A stretch of DNA of 64,000 nucleotides. Origin: Bacillus sp. AFS073361. Lineage in GTDB: Bacteria > Bacillota > Bacilli > Bacillales > Cytobacillaceae. Made by a program: the position numbers and the translations under genes. Of the stretch, positions 1 to 8,804 are shown in pieces. The notes below the pieces were generated by a model. It was not told the origin of the DNA, did no database searches, and saw nothing but the letters and a program-made list of their open reading frames with translations. Position 1 is the stretch's first letter; each line of letters opens with the position of its first letter. Where the stretch lies: the NCBI RefSeq assembly GCF_002567005.1, contig NZ_NUZU01000005.1, positions 1 to 64,000 on the forward strand. The letters run 5' to 3'.

Positions 1-47
1 CCCTTATTGCAGTGGCCTCTTATCGGATGCCCTTTCTAAACGGTTTA

Positions 48-236
48 TTAAACGCGTTCTACTTTACCGGATTTCAACGCTCTTGCAGAAACCCAAACAC
101 GCTTAGGCTTTCCATCAACAAGAATACGTACTTTTTGTAGGTTAGCACCCCATGTACGCTTGTTTGCGTTCATAGCGTGAGAACGTGCGTTACCAGTTGT
201 TGTTTTCTTTCCTGTTACAACACATTGACGTGGCAT
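48..236 (-). CDS. rpmB: 50S ribosomal protein L28
   Basis: This 62-residue basic protein is ribosomal protein L28 of the large subunit. It starts [16 protein letters not shown] and carries the family's [12 protein letters not shown] and [17 protein letters not shown] blocks, at normal length for Bacillus L28. It has two cysteine-free halves, so the zinc-ribbon form of L28 is not evident here. A strong Shine-Dalgarno sequence (GGAGGG on the minus strand, about 244-249) precedes the ATG. It is the only minus-strand gene I accept in the window and diverges from yloU across a 284-base intergenic region, the same arrangement as in B. subtilis. Confidence 0.97.
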   Translation of the reverse strand: MPRQCVVTGKKTTTGNARSHAMNANKRTWGANLQKVRILVDGKPKRVWVSARALKSGKVERV

Positions 237-398
237 AATGATTTCCCTCCTTAACTACCAAAAGCTTTATACAGCAATCTTTAAGATCCTCATCTGGAAA
301 AAGAAAATTGTTTGAACAAATTTTCTAGACTTGAGATACCTTAATAATTTATCATACAACTTATTTGATTGCAATAGTTACCTTTCAAGAAAAAACAC

Positions 399-431
399 TT
401 GACATCACATTTCATATTAAGCTGTTATAGT
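399..431 (+). promoter_or_regulatory. Probable promoter for yloU-fakA
   Basis: TTGACA lies at 399-404 and an extended -10, TGTTATAGT, at 423-431. The spacer to TATAGT is 21 bases, too long for a standard sigma-A promoter, so the extended -10 probably carries recognition. Transcription would start near 438, upstream of the inverted repeat at 462-489. Confidence 0.45.
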
Positions 432-461
432 AAACAGACAGGAATAACTTTCAATATTGCA

Positions 462-489
462 TTGACTATAGTAAAATGACTATAGTCAA
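462..489 (+). repeat. Perfect 10-bp inverted repeat before yloU
   Basis: TTGACTATAG at 462-471 is mirrored by CTATAGTCAA at 480-489 with 8 bases between. TGACTATAG also recurs directly (463-471 and 477-485), because CTATAG is itself palindromic. The element lies just before the yloU ribosome binding site. It could be an operator or an mRNA hairpin. There is no T tract, so it is not a terminator. Confidence 0.7.
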
Positions 490-520
490 GGAGCAATTTT
501 TTCAGGAGGGGGAACGATTC

Positions 521-883
521 ATGTCCATTGAATTAAAAACAAAGTTCGGACAAATTGATATTTCTAACGAAGTAATCGCGACCATTGCCGGAGGAGCGGC
601 GATTGAATGTTATGGAATCGTCGGTATGGCCTCAAAGAACCAAATTAAAGATGGAATTACGGAAATACTACGTAAAGAAAATTTCACTCGGGGCGTGATT
701 GTCCGCCAAGAGAACGAGGCATTACATATTGATATGTATATTATTGTTAGCTATGGAACAAAAATTTCCGAAATTGCCCACAACGTGCAATCAAAGGTTA
801 AGTATACCCTCGATAAGACTGTTGGACTTGCCGTTGACTCGGTCAATATTTACGTTCAGGGAGTTCGAGTGACGAACCCGTAA
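521..883 (+). CDS. yloU: Asp23/Gls24 family protein YloU
   Basis: This 120-residue protein belongs to the Asp23/Gls24 (DUF322) family, small cytoplasmic proteins linked to cell envelope homeostasis. Its exact biochemical role is not settled. The start is the ATG of MSIELKTKFG, which follows AGGAGGGGG at 504-512; an in-frame upstream start at 476 lies inside the inverted repeat and lacks such a site. The length equals that of B. subtilis YloU. The family core (IATIAGGAAIECYGIVGMA) is near residues 20-40. The gene is followed after 36 bases by fakA, a conserved pairing that suggests a link to fatty acid or envelope metabolism (inference). Confidence 0.93.
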   Translation: MSIELKTKFGQIDISNEVIATIAGGAAIECYGIVGMASKNQIKDGITEILRKENFTRGVIVRQENEALHIDMYIIVSYGTKISEIAHNVQSKVKYTLDKTVGLAVDSVNIYVQGVRVTNP

Positions 884-919
884 GTTTGTGTTACGAACTC
901 TCGTAGAGGAGGAAAGTTT

Positions 920-2602
920 GTGTCAATAACAGCTTTAGATGGAAAACGTTTTGCCGAAATGGTGATTCAAGGTGCCAATCATTTGTCAGCAAATGCAAAA
1001 ATGGTTGATGCTTTAAACGTTTTTCCCGTGCCCGATGGTGATACTGGAACTAACATGAATTTATCAATGACATCCGGGGCAAAGGAAGTAAAGAATAATG
1101 TTCAAGACCATATTGGAAAAGTAGGAGCAGCCCTTTCTAAAGGATTGCTAATGGGAGCGCGCGGCAATTCAGGTGTAATCCTATCGCAGTTATTCCGTGG
1201 TTTTTCAAAGGCGGTTGAAACGAAAGCGAAAATCTCAGGGACTGAGTTTGCTGAAGCCCTTGAAGCTGGAGTAGAGACAGCCTATAAAGCAGTAATGAAG
1301 CCTGTTGAAGGAACCATTTTAACTGTCGCCAAGGATTCTGCTAAAAAAGCCATCCAAGCTGCCCAGCATTCAAACGACGTCATTGTGATTATGGAAGAAG
1401 TTTTAAAAGAAGCAAAAGCTTCATTGAAACGCACTCCGGACCTGCTTCCAGTTTTAAAGGAAGTTGGCGTGGTTGACAGTGGCGGTCAAGGTCTTGTATT
1501 TGTGTACGAAGGTTTTCTTGCAGTCCTAAAAGGAGAAAAGCTTCCTGATACACCTACAGCAGCTCTTTCGATGGATGAGTTAGTCAATACTGAACACCAT
1601 AAAAGTGTCCAAGGACATATAAACACAGAAGACATTGAATTTGGGTATTGCACTGAATTTATGGTGAGATTTGAACAAGAAAAGACTGCAAAACATCCGT
1701 TTGATGAAGGTGTTTTCAGAAACGACCTTAGTAAATTGGGCGATTCTTTATTGGTTATTGCGGATGAGGATGTTGTAAAAGTTCATATTCATTCCGAACA
1801 ACCAGGAGAAGTACTAAGCTATGGACAAAAGTATGGAAATTTAATTAATATGAAAATAGAAAATATGCGTCAACAACATACCAATATTGTTGGCGAGCAC
1901 AAAAATGGACCAGTTACAGACCGTGATAACTCAGCAAAGGAACAGCAAGAATACGGAATTGTTGCCGTATCCATGGGCTCCGGGATTGCAGATTTATTCA
2001 GAAGTATTGGCGCACATGCAGTGATTGAAGGCGGACAAACGATGAATCCGAGTACGGAGGATATCGTCAAGGCAGTGAAAGAAGTAAATGCTAAAAAAGT
2101 ATTTATCTTACCGAACAATAAAAACATCATTATGGCAGCTCAGCAGGCCGCAGACGTTTCTGAAGAGGATATTTATGTGATCCCTTCCAAAACGGTTCCG
2201 CAAGGACTATCAGCTTTGTTAGCGTTCAATCCATCTGCTGGTCTTCAGACGAATGAAGACTCTATGAATGATGCGCTAAAACATGTGAAAACTGGTCAAA
2301 TCACCTTTGCTGTTAGGGATACCCAGATTGATGGCTTAGAAATCGAGAAAGATGATTTTATGGGTATTTCTGAAGGAAAGATCGTTGTTAAAAACAAGGA
2401 CAAAGGCAAAGTTGCCGAGGACCTGCTTTCACAAATGCTGGATGAGGATTCAGAAATATTAACCATCATTTATGGGGAAGACATTAACGAGGAAGATGTA
2501 AACCAGCTTTCAAAATATGTGGAAGAAAATTATGGAGATATTGAAGTGGAAATCCATAATGGTCGTCAGCCGTTATATTCATATATCTTTTCAATTGAAT
2601 AA
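920..2602 (+). CDS. fakA: Fatty acid kinase, ATP-binding subunit FakA (YloV)
   Basis: FakA (YloV, 560 residues, GTG start after AGAGGAGGAAAG) phosphorylates exogenous fatty acids held by a FakB (DegV-family) protein. The resulting acyl-phosphate feeds PlsX/PlsY phospholipid synthesis. The N-terminal DhaL/DAK2-type domain shows PVPDGDTGTNM with Asp39 and Asp41, expected to bind Mg-ATP, and a GARGNSGVILSQL block near residue 80. A middle region and a C-terminal domain that docks FakB complete the usual length. No fakB is in the window. plsX, which shares the acyl-phosphate pool, lies 3 kb downstream. A terminator follows the stop codon. Confidence 0.95.
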   Translation: MSITALDGKRFAEMVIQGANHLSANAKMVDALNVFPVPDGDTGTNMNLSMTSGAKEVKNNVQDHIGKVGAALSKGLLMGARGNSGVILSQLFRGFSKAVETKAKISGTEFAEALEAGVETAYKAVMKPVEGTILTVAKDSAKKAIQAAQHSNDVIVIMEEVLKEAKASLKRTPDLLPVLKEVGVVDSGGQGLVFVYEGFLAVLKGEKLPDTPTAALSMDELVNTEHHKSVQGHINTEDIEFGYCTEFMVRFEQEKTAKHPFDEGVFRNDLSKLGDSLLVIADEDVVKVHIHSEQPGEVLSYGQKYGNLINMKIENMRQQHTNIVGEHKNGPVTDRDNSAKEQQEYGIVAVSMGSGIADLFRSIGAHAVIEGGQTMNPSTEDIVKAVKEVNAKKVFILPNNKNIIMAAQQAADVSEEDIYVIPSKTVPQGLSALLAFNPSAGLQTNEDSMNDALKHVKTGQITFAVRDTQIDGLEIEKDDFMGISEGKIVVKNKDKGKVAEDLLSQMLDEDSEILTIIYGEDINEEDVNQLSKYVEENYGDIEVEIHNGRQPLYSYIFSIE

Positions 2603-2617
2603 TGAAAAGCTAAAATA

Positions 2618-2641
2618 GAAGGGAGCATCCCTTCTTTTTTT
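2618..2641 (+). terminator. Rho-independent terminator after fakA
   Basis: GAAGGGA pairs with TCCCTTC across a GCA loop and is followed by seven T. It separates yloU-fakA from recG. Confidence 0.9.
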
Positions 2642-2789
2642 GTGCAAAAAAGCAAGTGGAACAATCCGAAAATAAAAACAGGTTTAACAATGCCAACAAC
2701 ACTAAGAAAAAACTGGGCAGGGAGGGTTGGCGGCAGCGCCGACAGGTCATAAACTGGAAGCTAGGACCTTCGGTATACCGCAAAGTAAA

Positions 2790-4838
2790 GTGAATCCACA
2801 TCTTAATCAATCAATAACCGTCATAAAGGGAATTGGTGAAGAAACTGCTGAAATTTTTTCAGAAATGAAAATCTTTACGATAAAAGATTTATTAGAGTAT
2901 TTTCCTTATCGTTATGAAGATTACCGCCTCCGGGAAATAACTGAGGTGCAGCATGAAGAGAAAGTAACAGTGGAAGGGAAGGTTCACAGTGAGCCTTCTC
3001 TTAGCTATTTTGGCAGGAAAAAATCAAAACTTATGTTCCGGCTTTTTGTTGGAGCGCATTTGATTAAGGTAGTCTTTTTCAACCAACCCTATTTAAAAAA
3101 TAAAATTATCATCAATGAAACCATTACGATCACAGGGAAATGGGATGCCCATCGGCAAACGATCACGGCAACTGAGATGCAGATAGGAACAAATGCAAAA
3201 ACAAAAGATTTTGAGCCCGTTTATTCGTTAAGAGGGAAATTAACGACAAAGGGAATACGGAAATTTATCAGCATTGCTTTTCAACAATATGGAGATTTTA
3301 TTGAAGAAACACTACCCAATGCTTTTTTAAAAAAATATCGATTACTTGATAGGCAGGCAGCATTCAAAGCCATGCACTTTCCAGACAGCCAAGAAGAGGT
3401 GAAACAGGCGAGAAGGCGTATTGTTTATGAAGAATTTCTTTTCTTCCAATTAAAAATGCAGGCATTAAGGAAATTTGAACGCGAGCATTCTCCTGGAGTT
3501 TGCCAAAACTATGATGTAACAAAAGTAAAGGAATTTATTAATAGCCTGCCTTTCCCGTTAACAAATGCCCAAGCACGGGTGGTCAATGAAGTATTAGCAG
3601 AATTAAAATCACCACTTCGTATGAATCGATTGCTGCAAGGAGATGTTGGTTCTGGAAAAACAGTGGTTGCAGCTATTGGCTTGTATGCCAGTGTTACTGC
3701 AGGTTTTCAAGGAGCGCTTATGGTGCCGACAGAAATATTGGCGGAGCAGCATGCAGAAAGCTTAAAAAGTATGTTAGAGCCATTTAATATCAGATGCGAG
3801 CTTCTGACGAGTTCGATAAAGGGGAAGCGAAGAAAAGAAATCCTTTCCGAACTATCAGAAGGGAATGTTGATATTTTAATTGGTACACACGCGCTAATTC
3901 AGGATGAGGTCACCTTTAAGAGGCTTGGTTTTGTAATCACGGATGAACAACATCGCTTTGGCGTGGAGCAGCGAAGAGTACTGAGAGAAAAAGGAGAGAA
4001 TCCAGACGTTTTGTTTATGACGGCGACTCCAATCCCACGGACACTCGCGATAACGGTTTTTGGTGAAATGGATGTATCAATCATTGATGAGATGCCAGCA
4101 GGAAGAAAAACGATAGAAACCTACTGGGCCAAACCAGAAATGCTTGAACGGGTTCTGGCTTTTGTTGAAAAAGAATTACAAAAAGGCCACCAAGCCTATG
4201 TTATTTGTCCGCTCATTGAAGAATCAGAAAAGCTTGATGTTCAAAATGCAATTGACGTGTACAATACATTAAGTCATTATTTTCAAAACCGATTTAAAGC
4301 GGGCCTTATGCATGGCCGATTAAGTTCAGAAGAAAAGGACTCGGTAATGAAGGCATTTAGTGCTAACGAAGTACAGGTACTAATTTCAACGACGGTTGTT
4401 GAGGTGGGAGTAAATGTGCCGAATGCGACCATGATGGTCATTTATGATGCTGAAAGGTTTGGACTTTCACAGCTTCACCAGCTGCGTGGCAGAGTTGGAC
4501 GAGGCAGTGATCAATCCTATTGCATATTGCTGGCAAGTCCAAAATCAGAAGTGGGCCAGGAACGCATGCGAATCATGACCGAAACGAACGATGGCTTCGT
4601 ATTAAGTGAAAAAGACCTAGAGCTTAGAGGGCCAGGCGACTTTTTTGGCAGAAAACAAAGCGGGGTTCCTGAATTTAAAGTCGCAGATATGGTTCATGAT
4701 TATCGAGCCCTTGAAACTGCACGAAATGATGCAGTGATGTTGATTCAGTCTGAAGCATTTTGGACAGACCCAGAATATCATTACCTAAGAAATATCCTCG
4801 ATGAATCAGGCGTATTAGAAGGGGAAAAACTAGATTAA
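2790..4838 (+). CDS. recG: ATP-dependent DNA helicase RecG
   Basis: RecG is a branch-migrating helicase that remodels stalled forks and recombination intermediates. The order is an N-terminal wedge/OB domain (VTVEGKVHSEPSLSYFG), Walker A GDVGSGKTVVA, the DEQHRFG box (motif II), MTATPIPRT (motif III) and the QLRGRVGRG motif VI. I chose the GTG at 2790 because it gives 682 residues, the B. subtilis length, and the N-terminus then matches the family. No good Shine-Dalgarno site precedes it. The reading frame stays open back to a TTG at 2727 abutting AGGGAGGG, so the true start is uncertain. In B. subtilis sdaAB-sdaAA come directly before recG; they do not here. Confidence 0.93.
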   Translation: MNPHLNQSITVIKGIGEETAEIFSEMKIFTIKDLLEYFPYRYEDYRLREITEVQHEEKVTVEGKVHSEPSLSYFGRKKSKLMFRLFVGAHLIKVVFFNQPYLKNKIIINETITITGKWDAHRQTITATEMQIGTNAKTKDFEPVYSLRGKLTTKGIRKFISIAFQQYGDFIEETLPNAFLKKYRLLDRQAAFKAMHFPDSQEEVKQARRRIVYEEFLFFQLKMQALRKFEREHSPGVCQNYDVTKVKEFINSLPFPLTNAQARVVNEVLAELKSPLRMNRLLQGDVGSGKTVVAAIGLYASVTAGFQGALMVPTEILAEQHAESLKSMLEPFNIRCELLTSSIKGKRRKEILSELSEGNVDILIGTHALIQDEVTFKRLGFVITDEQHRFGVEQRRVLREKGENPDVLFMTATPIPRTLAITVFGEMDVSIIDEMPAGRKTIETYWAKPEMLERVLAFVEKELQKGHQAYVICPLIEESEKLDVQNAIDVYNTLSHYFQNRFKAGLMHGRLSSEEKDSVMKAFSANEVQVLISTTVVEVGVNVPNATMMVIYDAERFGLSQLHQLRGRVGRGSDQSYCILLASPKSEVGQERMRIMTETNDGFVLSEKDLELRGPGDFFGRKQSGVPEFKVADMVHDYRALETARNDAVMLIQSEAFWTDPEYHYLRNILDESGVLEGEKLD

Positions 4839-4906
4839 ATCAAACTTTTTCTTCTTAAAGGGTTTCTTTTTTGGAAAAAGCAGAAGGTTTGAATAAAAAC
4901 TAATTC

Positions 4907-4935
4907 TTGCAATCTGCTTTTTCAAATTTTATACT
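4907..4935 (+). promoter_or_regulatory. Sigma-A promoter of the fapR-plsX-fabD-fabG operon
   Basis: TTGCAA (4907-4912), a 17-base spacer and TATACT (4930-4935) form a near-consensus sigma-A promoter 45 bases before fapR. The FapR operator begins 3 bases downstream. Confidence 0.88.
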
Positions 4936-4938
4936 ACT

Positions 4939-4957
4939 ATTAGTACCTAGTCATAAG
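4939..4957 (+). promoter_or_regulatory. FapR operator
   Basis: ATTAGTACCTAGTCATAAG matches the known FapR operator pattern (TTAGTACCTRGTCTTAAT type). It covers the predicted transcription start just after the -10 box. FapR bound here blocks initiation, and malonyl-CoA or malonyl-ACP releases it, so the operon is autoregulated. The palindrome is less perfect in its right arm. Confidence 0.9.
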
Positions 4958-4979
4958 ATCTCGGACGGTGTAATCATAC

Positions 4980-5546
4980 ATGAGAAAAAGTAAAAAAGAG
5001 AGACAACAATTGTTGACCACGACAATTAAAGATAATCCTTTTATTACAGATGAAGATTTAGCAGAAAAATTTCAAGTAAGTGTACAAACCATTCGTCTTG
5101 ACCGTTTAGAGTTATCAATTCCAGAACTTCGTGAACGGATTAAGACTGTAGCTGAGAAACGATTTGACAATGAAGTCCGCTCATTACCGCTTGAAGAAGT
5201 CATTGGTGAAATTATTCATATAGAATTAGATCAGAATGCCATTTCGATTTTTGATGTAAAAAAAGAGCATGTCTTTATACGAAATAACATTGCACGTGGC
5301 CACCATGTATTCGCTCAGGCTAATTCATTAGCAGTAGCTGTAATAAATGATGAACTGGCGCTAACAGCAAAAGCGAATATTCAATTTAACCGTTTGGTTA
5401 AACTGAATGAGCGGGTTATTGCAAAAGCTAAGGTTACAAAAATTGATCGGAATCAAGGTAGAACGAGTGTTGAAGTAACAAGTTTTGTTAATAATGAACT
5501 TGTTTTTACCGGAGAATTTGAAATGTACCGTTCGAAAAATCGGTAG
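4980..5546 (+). CDS. fapR: Transcriptional repressor of fatty acid and phospholipid synthesis FapR
   Basis: FapR (188 residues, the B. subtilis length) senses malonyl-CoA and controls membrane lipid genes. An N-terminal helix-turn-helix is visible at about residues 20-45 ([22 protein letters not shown]). The C-terminal hot-dog effector domain carries [17 protein letters not shown] near residues 105-125, where the ligand is bound. The ATG follows only a weak ribosome binding site (GGACGGTG). Its own operator lies at 4939-4957. It is followed at once by plsX, fabD and fabG, the conserved regulon core. Confidence 0.97.
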   Translation: MRKSKKERQQLLTTTIKDNPFITDEDLAEKFQVSVQTIRLDRLELSIPELRERIKTVAEKRFDNEVRSLPLEEVIGEIIHIELDQNAISIFDVKKEHVFIRNNIARGHHVFAQANSLAVAVINDELALTAKANIQFNRLVKLNERVIAKAKVTKIDRNQGRTSVEVTSFVNNELVFTGEFEMYRSKNR

Positions 5547-5558
5547 AGGATGAGGAAA

Positions 5559-6563
5559 ATGAAACTAGCAATCGATGCCATGGGCGGCGACAATGCTCCT
5601 AAAGAAATCGTATTAGGGGCACTTAAAGCTGTACAAGCATTTTCAGATATACATATTACCCTTGTCGGGGATGAAAATAAAATAAATGAAACCTTAACAA
5701 ATCATGATCGGATCACTGTAATCCATACAACGGAAGTAATCCTTGGAACAGATGAGCCTGTTAAAGCGGTTCGCCGCAAAAAGAATGCTTCAATGGTGTT
5801 AGCCGCTGGACAAGTCGCGGATGGATTGGCAGATGCATGTATCTCAGCTGGAAATACAGGTGCATTAGTAGCGGCAGGACTTTTTGTAGTAGGAAGAATT
5901 TCTGGGATCCATCGCCCAGCCTTAGCACCTACGCTGCCGACCATTGGCGGCGAGGGATTCTTGTTATTAGATGTAGGGGCTAATGCGGATGCCAAGCCAG
6001 AGCACCTCCTCCAATATGGACTAATGGGCTCGATTTATAGTGAGAAAGTAAGAGGAATTTCCAAACCAAGAGTCGGTCTTTTAAATATTGGAACGGAGGA
6101 AAAGAAAGGGAATGACCTAACAAAGCATGCTTTCGAATTGTTGAAGAATGCTGATATTAATTTTGTGGGAAATGTTGAAGCGCGGGATTTATTAGATGGT
6201 GTGGCGGATGTGGTCGTGACCGATGGATTTACGGGAAATATGGTTCTTAAGACAATTGAAGGAACGGCACTTTCTATGTTTAAAATGTTAAAGACGGCAT
6301 TGATGAGTAGTTTTACAAGTAAACTAGCTGCAGCTGTGTTGAAACCAAATCTTAAAACGTTAAAAAATACATTGGATTATTCCGAATACGGCGGTGCCGC
6401 TTTGTTTGGATTGAACGCTCCTGTAATTAAGGCGCATGGCTCATCCAATGGTCAGGCTATATTTAGTGCTATTAGACAAACAAGGGAAATGGTTAACAAT
6501 GATGTTGTTGGTTTAATAAAGATGTCTTCTGAAGAAGAGAATCGAGAAAAAGTAGAACGGTAA
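5559..6563 (+). CDS. plsX: Phosphate acyltransferase PlsX
   Basis: PlsX converts acyl-ACP and phosphate to acyl-phosphate, the acyl donor for PlsY in phosphatidic acid synthesis. It is a peripheral membrane enzyme. The protein shows [16 protein letters not shown] at the N-terminus, [14 protein letters not shown] near residue 90 and [14 protein letters not shown] near residue 220. I chose the ATG at 5559 (334 residues) over one 9 bases upstream because AGAGG at 5545-5549 then sits at a normal spacing, and other PlsX proteins begin M(R/K)xAxDAMGGD. It lies 12 bases after fapR in the FapR-controlled operon. Confidence 0.96.
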   Translation: MKLAIDAMGGDNAPKEIVLGALKAVQAFSDIHITLVGDENKINETLTNHDRITVIHTTEVILGTDEPVKAVRRKKNASMVLAAGQVADGLADACISAGNTGALVAAGLFVVGRISGIHRPALAPTLPTIGGEGFLLLDVGANADAKPEHLLQYGLMGSIYSEKVRGISKPRVGLLNIGTEEKKGNDLTKHAFELLKNADINFVGNVEARDLLDGVADVVVTDGFTGNMVLKTIEGTALSMFKMLKTALMSSFTSKLAAAVLKPNLKTLKNTLDYSEYGGAALFGLNAPVIKAHGSSNGQAIFSAIRQTREMVNNDVVGLIKMSSEEENREKVER

Positions 6564-6575
6564 AGGAGTTATGAA

Positions 6576-7523
6576 ATGAATAAAATAGCATTCGTATTTC
6601 CAGGACAAGGGTCACAAACGGTCGGAATGGGAAAAGAATTAGCAGATAAACATTCCGAGGTGATGGATTTTTTTAGAAGAGCTGATAAAAAGTTAAATAT
6701 TCCACTGAGTAATCTAATTTTTGATGGCCCGAAGGAAGAGTTGACTATTACCTACAATACACAGCCTGCCCTATTAACAACAAGTATTGCTATTTTAGAT
6801 TACTTTCAAAAATTTGGGATTAAGGCTGATTACGTAGCTGGTCACAGTTTAGGGGAGTATACGGCTCTTGTTGCTGCCGGTACCCTTTCTTTTGAAGAAG
6901 GAGTATATGTCGTTAGAAAACGGGGCGAATTTATGGAGAATGCGGTCCCGAATGGAGAAGGGTCAATGGCTGCCATACTAGGGCTTGACCGAGATCGTCT
7001 TTTTGCAGTAACAAATGAGGTAAGTGAATCAGGGAATCCGGTTTCACTAGCAAACCTCAATTGCCCTGGCCAAATTGTTATTTCTGGGTCAAGAAAAGGG
7101 GTCGAGTTGGCTACTGCCAAAGCAAAAGAAGCAGGAGCAAAACGGGCTCTTCCTCTAGAAGTTAGCGGTCCATTCCATTCCACTTTAATGAAGCCTGCTG
7201 CAGACCAGTTGCGTGAAGTTCTGGATGGAATTGAAATGAAAGATGCCGAAGTCCCAATCGTTGCAAATGTAACAGCTGAGCCTGTTAGCTCAGCATCTGA
7301 AATGAAGGATAAATTAATTGAGCAGCTCTATTCCCCTGTATTATGGGAAGATTCTGTTCGCAAAATGATTGAGCTGGGTGTCGATACATTCATTGAAGTT
7401 GGTCCCGGAAAAGTTCTTTCAGGGTTAATCAAAAAAATTGATAAAACAGTTACCACTTTCTCTGTCTCGGATGAGGAAAGTGCACAATCTGTTATTGATG
7501 CATTAAAGGAGGAGAAAATATGA
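6576..7523 (+). CDS. fabD: Malonyl-CoA:ACP transacylase FabD
   Basis: FabD moves malonyl from CoA to ACP to supply chain elongation. It is a 315-residue alpha/beta hydrolase-like protein with the FPGQGSQ start motif, the nucleophile Ser91 in GHSLGEY, and the later SGPFHS box that holds the catalytic histidine (about residue 200). [12 protein letters not shown] near the C-terminus is also typical. AAAGGAG precedes the ATG. The gene overlaps fabG by 4 bases, indicating translational coupling. Confidence 0.97.
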   Translation: MNKIAFVFPGQGSQTVGMGKELADKHSEVMDFFRRADKKLNIPLSNLIFDGPKEELTITYNTQPALLTTSIAILDYFQKFGIKADYVAGHSLGEYTALVAAGTLSFEEGVYVVRKRGEFMENAVPNGEGSMAAILGLDRDRLFAVTNEVSESGNPVSLANLNCPGQIVISGSRKGVELATAKAKEAGAKRALPLEVSGPFHSTLMKPAADQLREVLDGIEMKDAEVPIVANVTAEPVSSASEMKDKLIEQLYSPVLWEDSVRKMIELGVDTFIEVGPGKVLSGLIKKIDKTVTTFSVSDEESAQSVIDALKEEKI

Positions 7524-8263
7524 ATCTTGAAGGGAAAGCAGCCCTTGTCACAGGTGCCTCAAGAGGAATCGGCAGAGAAATTGCTCTAGAACTTGCAAGG
7601 CAAGGAGCCAATGTAGCCGTAAATTTTTCAGGCAGTGAAGCAAAAGCAAATGAGGTTGTCGATGAAATCAAAGCACTTGGCAGAGAGGCATTCGCTGTAA
7701 AATGCAATGTTTCAAACTCTGAAGAAGTTGCTGAGATGATTAAAGGAACCATAGACAGTTTTGGAAAACTTGACATTCTAGTCAATAATGCAGGAATTAC
7801 AAAAGATAATTTGTTGATGAGAATGAAAGAAGAAGAATGGGATGATGTTATTAATATCAACCTCAAAGGTGTGTTCCTTTGTACGAAGGCAGTAACAAGA
7901 CAAATGATGAAACAGCGGGTGGGTCGGATCATTAATATTGCATCAATTGTTGGCGTTAGTGGGAACCCAGGTCAGGCCAACTATGTAGCTGCCAAAGCAG
8001 GGGTCATCGGTTTAACAAAAACAACGGCGAAAGAACTGGCATCCCGTAACATTACAGTTAATGCAATTGCACCAGGCTTCATCACAACAGATATGACAGA
8101 TAAGTTACCGGAAGATGTAAAAGCAGAAATGTTAAAACAAATTCCGTTGGCAAGATTAGGAGAGCCTAAAGACATCGCCAAAATAACAGCGTTCCTCGCA
8201 TCAGATGATTCGTCCTATATTACTGGACAAACACTTCATATTGATGGCGGCATGGTAATGTAA
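7520..8263 (+). CDS. fabG: 3-oxoacyl-[ACP] reductase FabG
   Basis: FabG is the NADPH-dependent ketoacyl-ACP reductase of fatty acid elongation. This 247-residue short-chain dehydrogenase shows the TGASRGIG cofactor loop (11-18), the NNAG motif (89-92), and the catalytic Ser142, Tyr155 and Lys159. The C-terminal IDGGMVM is typical of the family. Its ribosome binding site (AAAGGAGGAG) lies inside fabD, and its ATG overlaps the fabD stop. It ends the tight FapR operon; the next 132 bases hold a repeat fragment and the acpP promoter region. Confidence 0.97.
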   Translation: MNLEGKAALVTGASRGIGREIALELARQGANVAVNFSGSEAKANEVVDEIKALGREAFAVKCNVSNSEEVAEMIKGTIDSFGKLDILVNNAGITKDNLLMRMKEEEWDDVININLKGVFLCTKAVTRQMMKQRVGRIINIASIVGVSGNPGQANYVAAKAGVIGLTKTTAKELASRNITVNAIAPGFITTDMTDKLPEDVKAEMLKQIPLARLGEPKDIAKITAFLASDDSSYITGQTLHIDGGMVM

Positions 8264-8265
8264 TA

Positions 8266-8304
8266 AGAAAAGCGGAAGCACCCTTGGTCGCTTGAGCTAG
8301 ACAG
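8266..8304. repeat. Fragment of a dispersed Bacillus-type repeat
   Basis: The stretch contains AAAAGCGGAAGCACCCTTGG and GCTTGAGCTAGACAG. I recognise these as the ends of a short non-coding repeat common in Bacillus genomes (AAAGCGGAAGCGCC...GGAGCTAGAC). The interior is missing. It lies directly after the fabG stop codon. Confidence 0.5.
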
Positions 8305-8395
8305 TTTAAAAAGATTAAAATTCAAATAGTAATAAAAACCTAGTGTATTATTTTGTTGAAATACTCTATAATAGCTTGAGGGGAGGTGAACAGGC

Positions 8396-8629
8396 ATGGC
8401 AGAGGTATTAGAACGTGTAACAAAAATCATCGTTGACCGCTTAGGTGTAGATGAATCTCAAGTTAAACTTGAAGCTTCATTTAAAGATGATCTTGGTGCT
8501 GATTCCCTTGACGTAGTTGAACTAGTTATGGAATTAGAAGATGAGTTCGATATGGAAATTTCTGACGATGATGCTGAAAAAATTAGCACAGTTGGTGATG
8601 CTGTTAATTACATACAAAGCACAAAGTAA
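8396..8629 (+). CDS. acpP: Acyl carrier protein
   Basis: This acidic 77-residue protein carries growing acyl chains on a phosphopantetheine attached to Ser37 in the [11 protein letters not shown] motif at the start of helix II. It is full length. GGGAGGTGA at 8381-8389 is a strong ribosome binding site. A TATAAT at 8367-8372 lies 24 bases before the start, without a clear -35 at the right spacing, so acpP may have its own promoter as well as read-through from fabG. A 12-bp terminator follows, separating it from rnc. Confidence 0.98.
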   Translation: MAEVLERVTKIIVDRLGVDESQVKLEASFKDDLGADSLDVVELVMELEDEFDMEISDDDAEKISTVGDAVNYIQSTK

Positions 8630-8647
8630 TCGTTGGATTTCTTCACA

Positions 8648-8680
8648 AAAGCTCCGTTTTCAAACGGGGCTTTATTCTGT
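8648..8680 (+). terminator. Rho-independent terminator after acpP
   Basis: AAAGCTCCGTTT pairs with AAACGGGGCTTT (one G-T pair) over a very short loop, followed by an imperfect T run. A second stem, AACTTGGC/GCCAAGTT at 8688-8716, is followed by TTCTTTG and may be a backup terminator. Confidence 0.8.
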
Positions 8681-8804
8681 AAAATAGAACTTGGCTTCCA
8701 ACAGTGATGCCAAGTTTCTTTGCGTTTTGCGAAAAACTTTTTTAAACTAGAATGTAGTAGGCAGTTGTGTGTAAATTATTAGATGCAAGGTGGAGAAGTT
8801 TTAT

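Noticed and set aside
2690-2752. A 20-codon open frame (MPTTLRKNWAGR...) upstream of recG
   Set aside because: It has no good ribosome binding site, no known family and ends inside the repeat-like stretch. It is probably chance.
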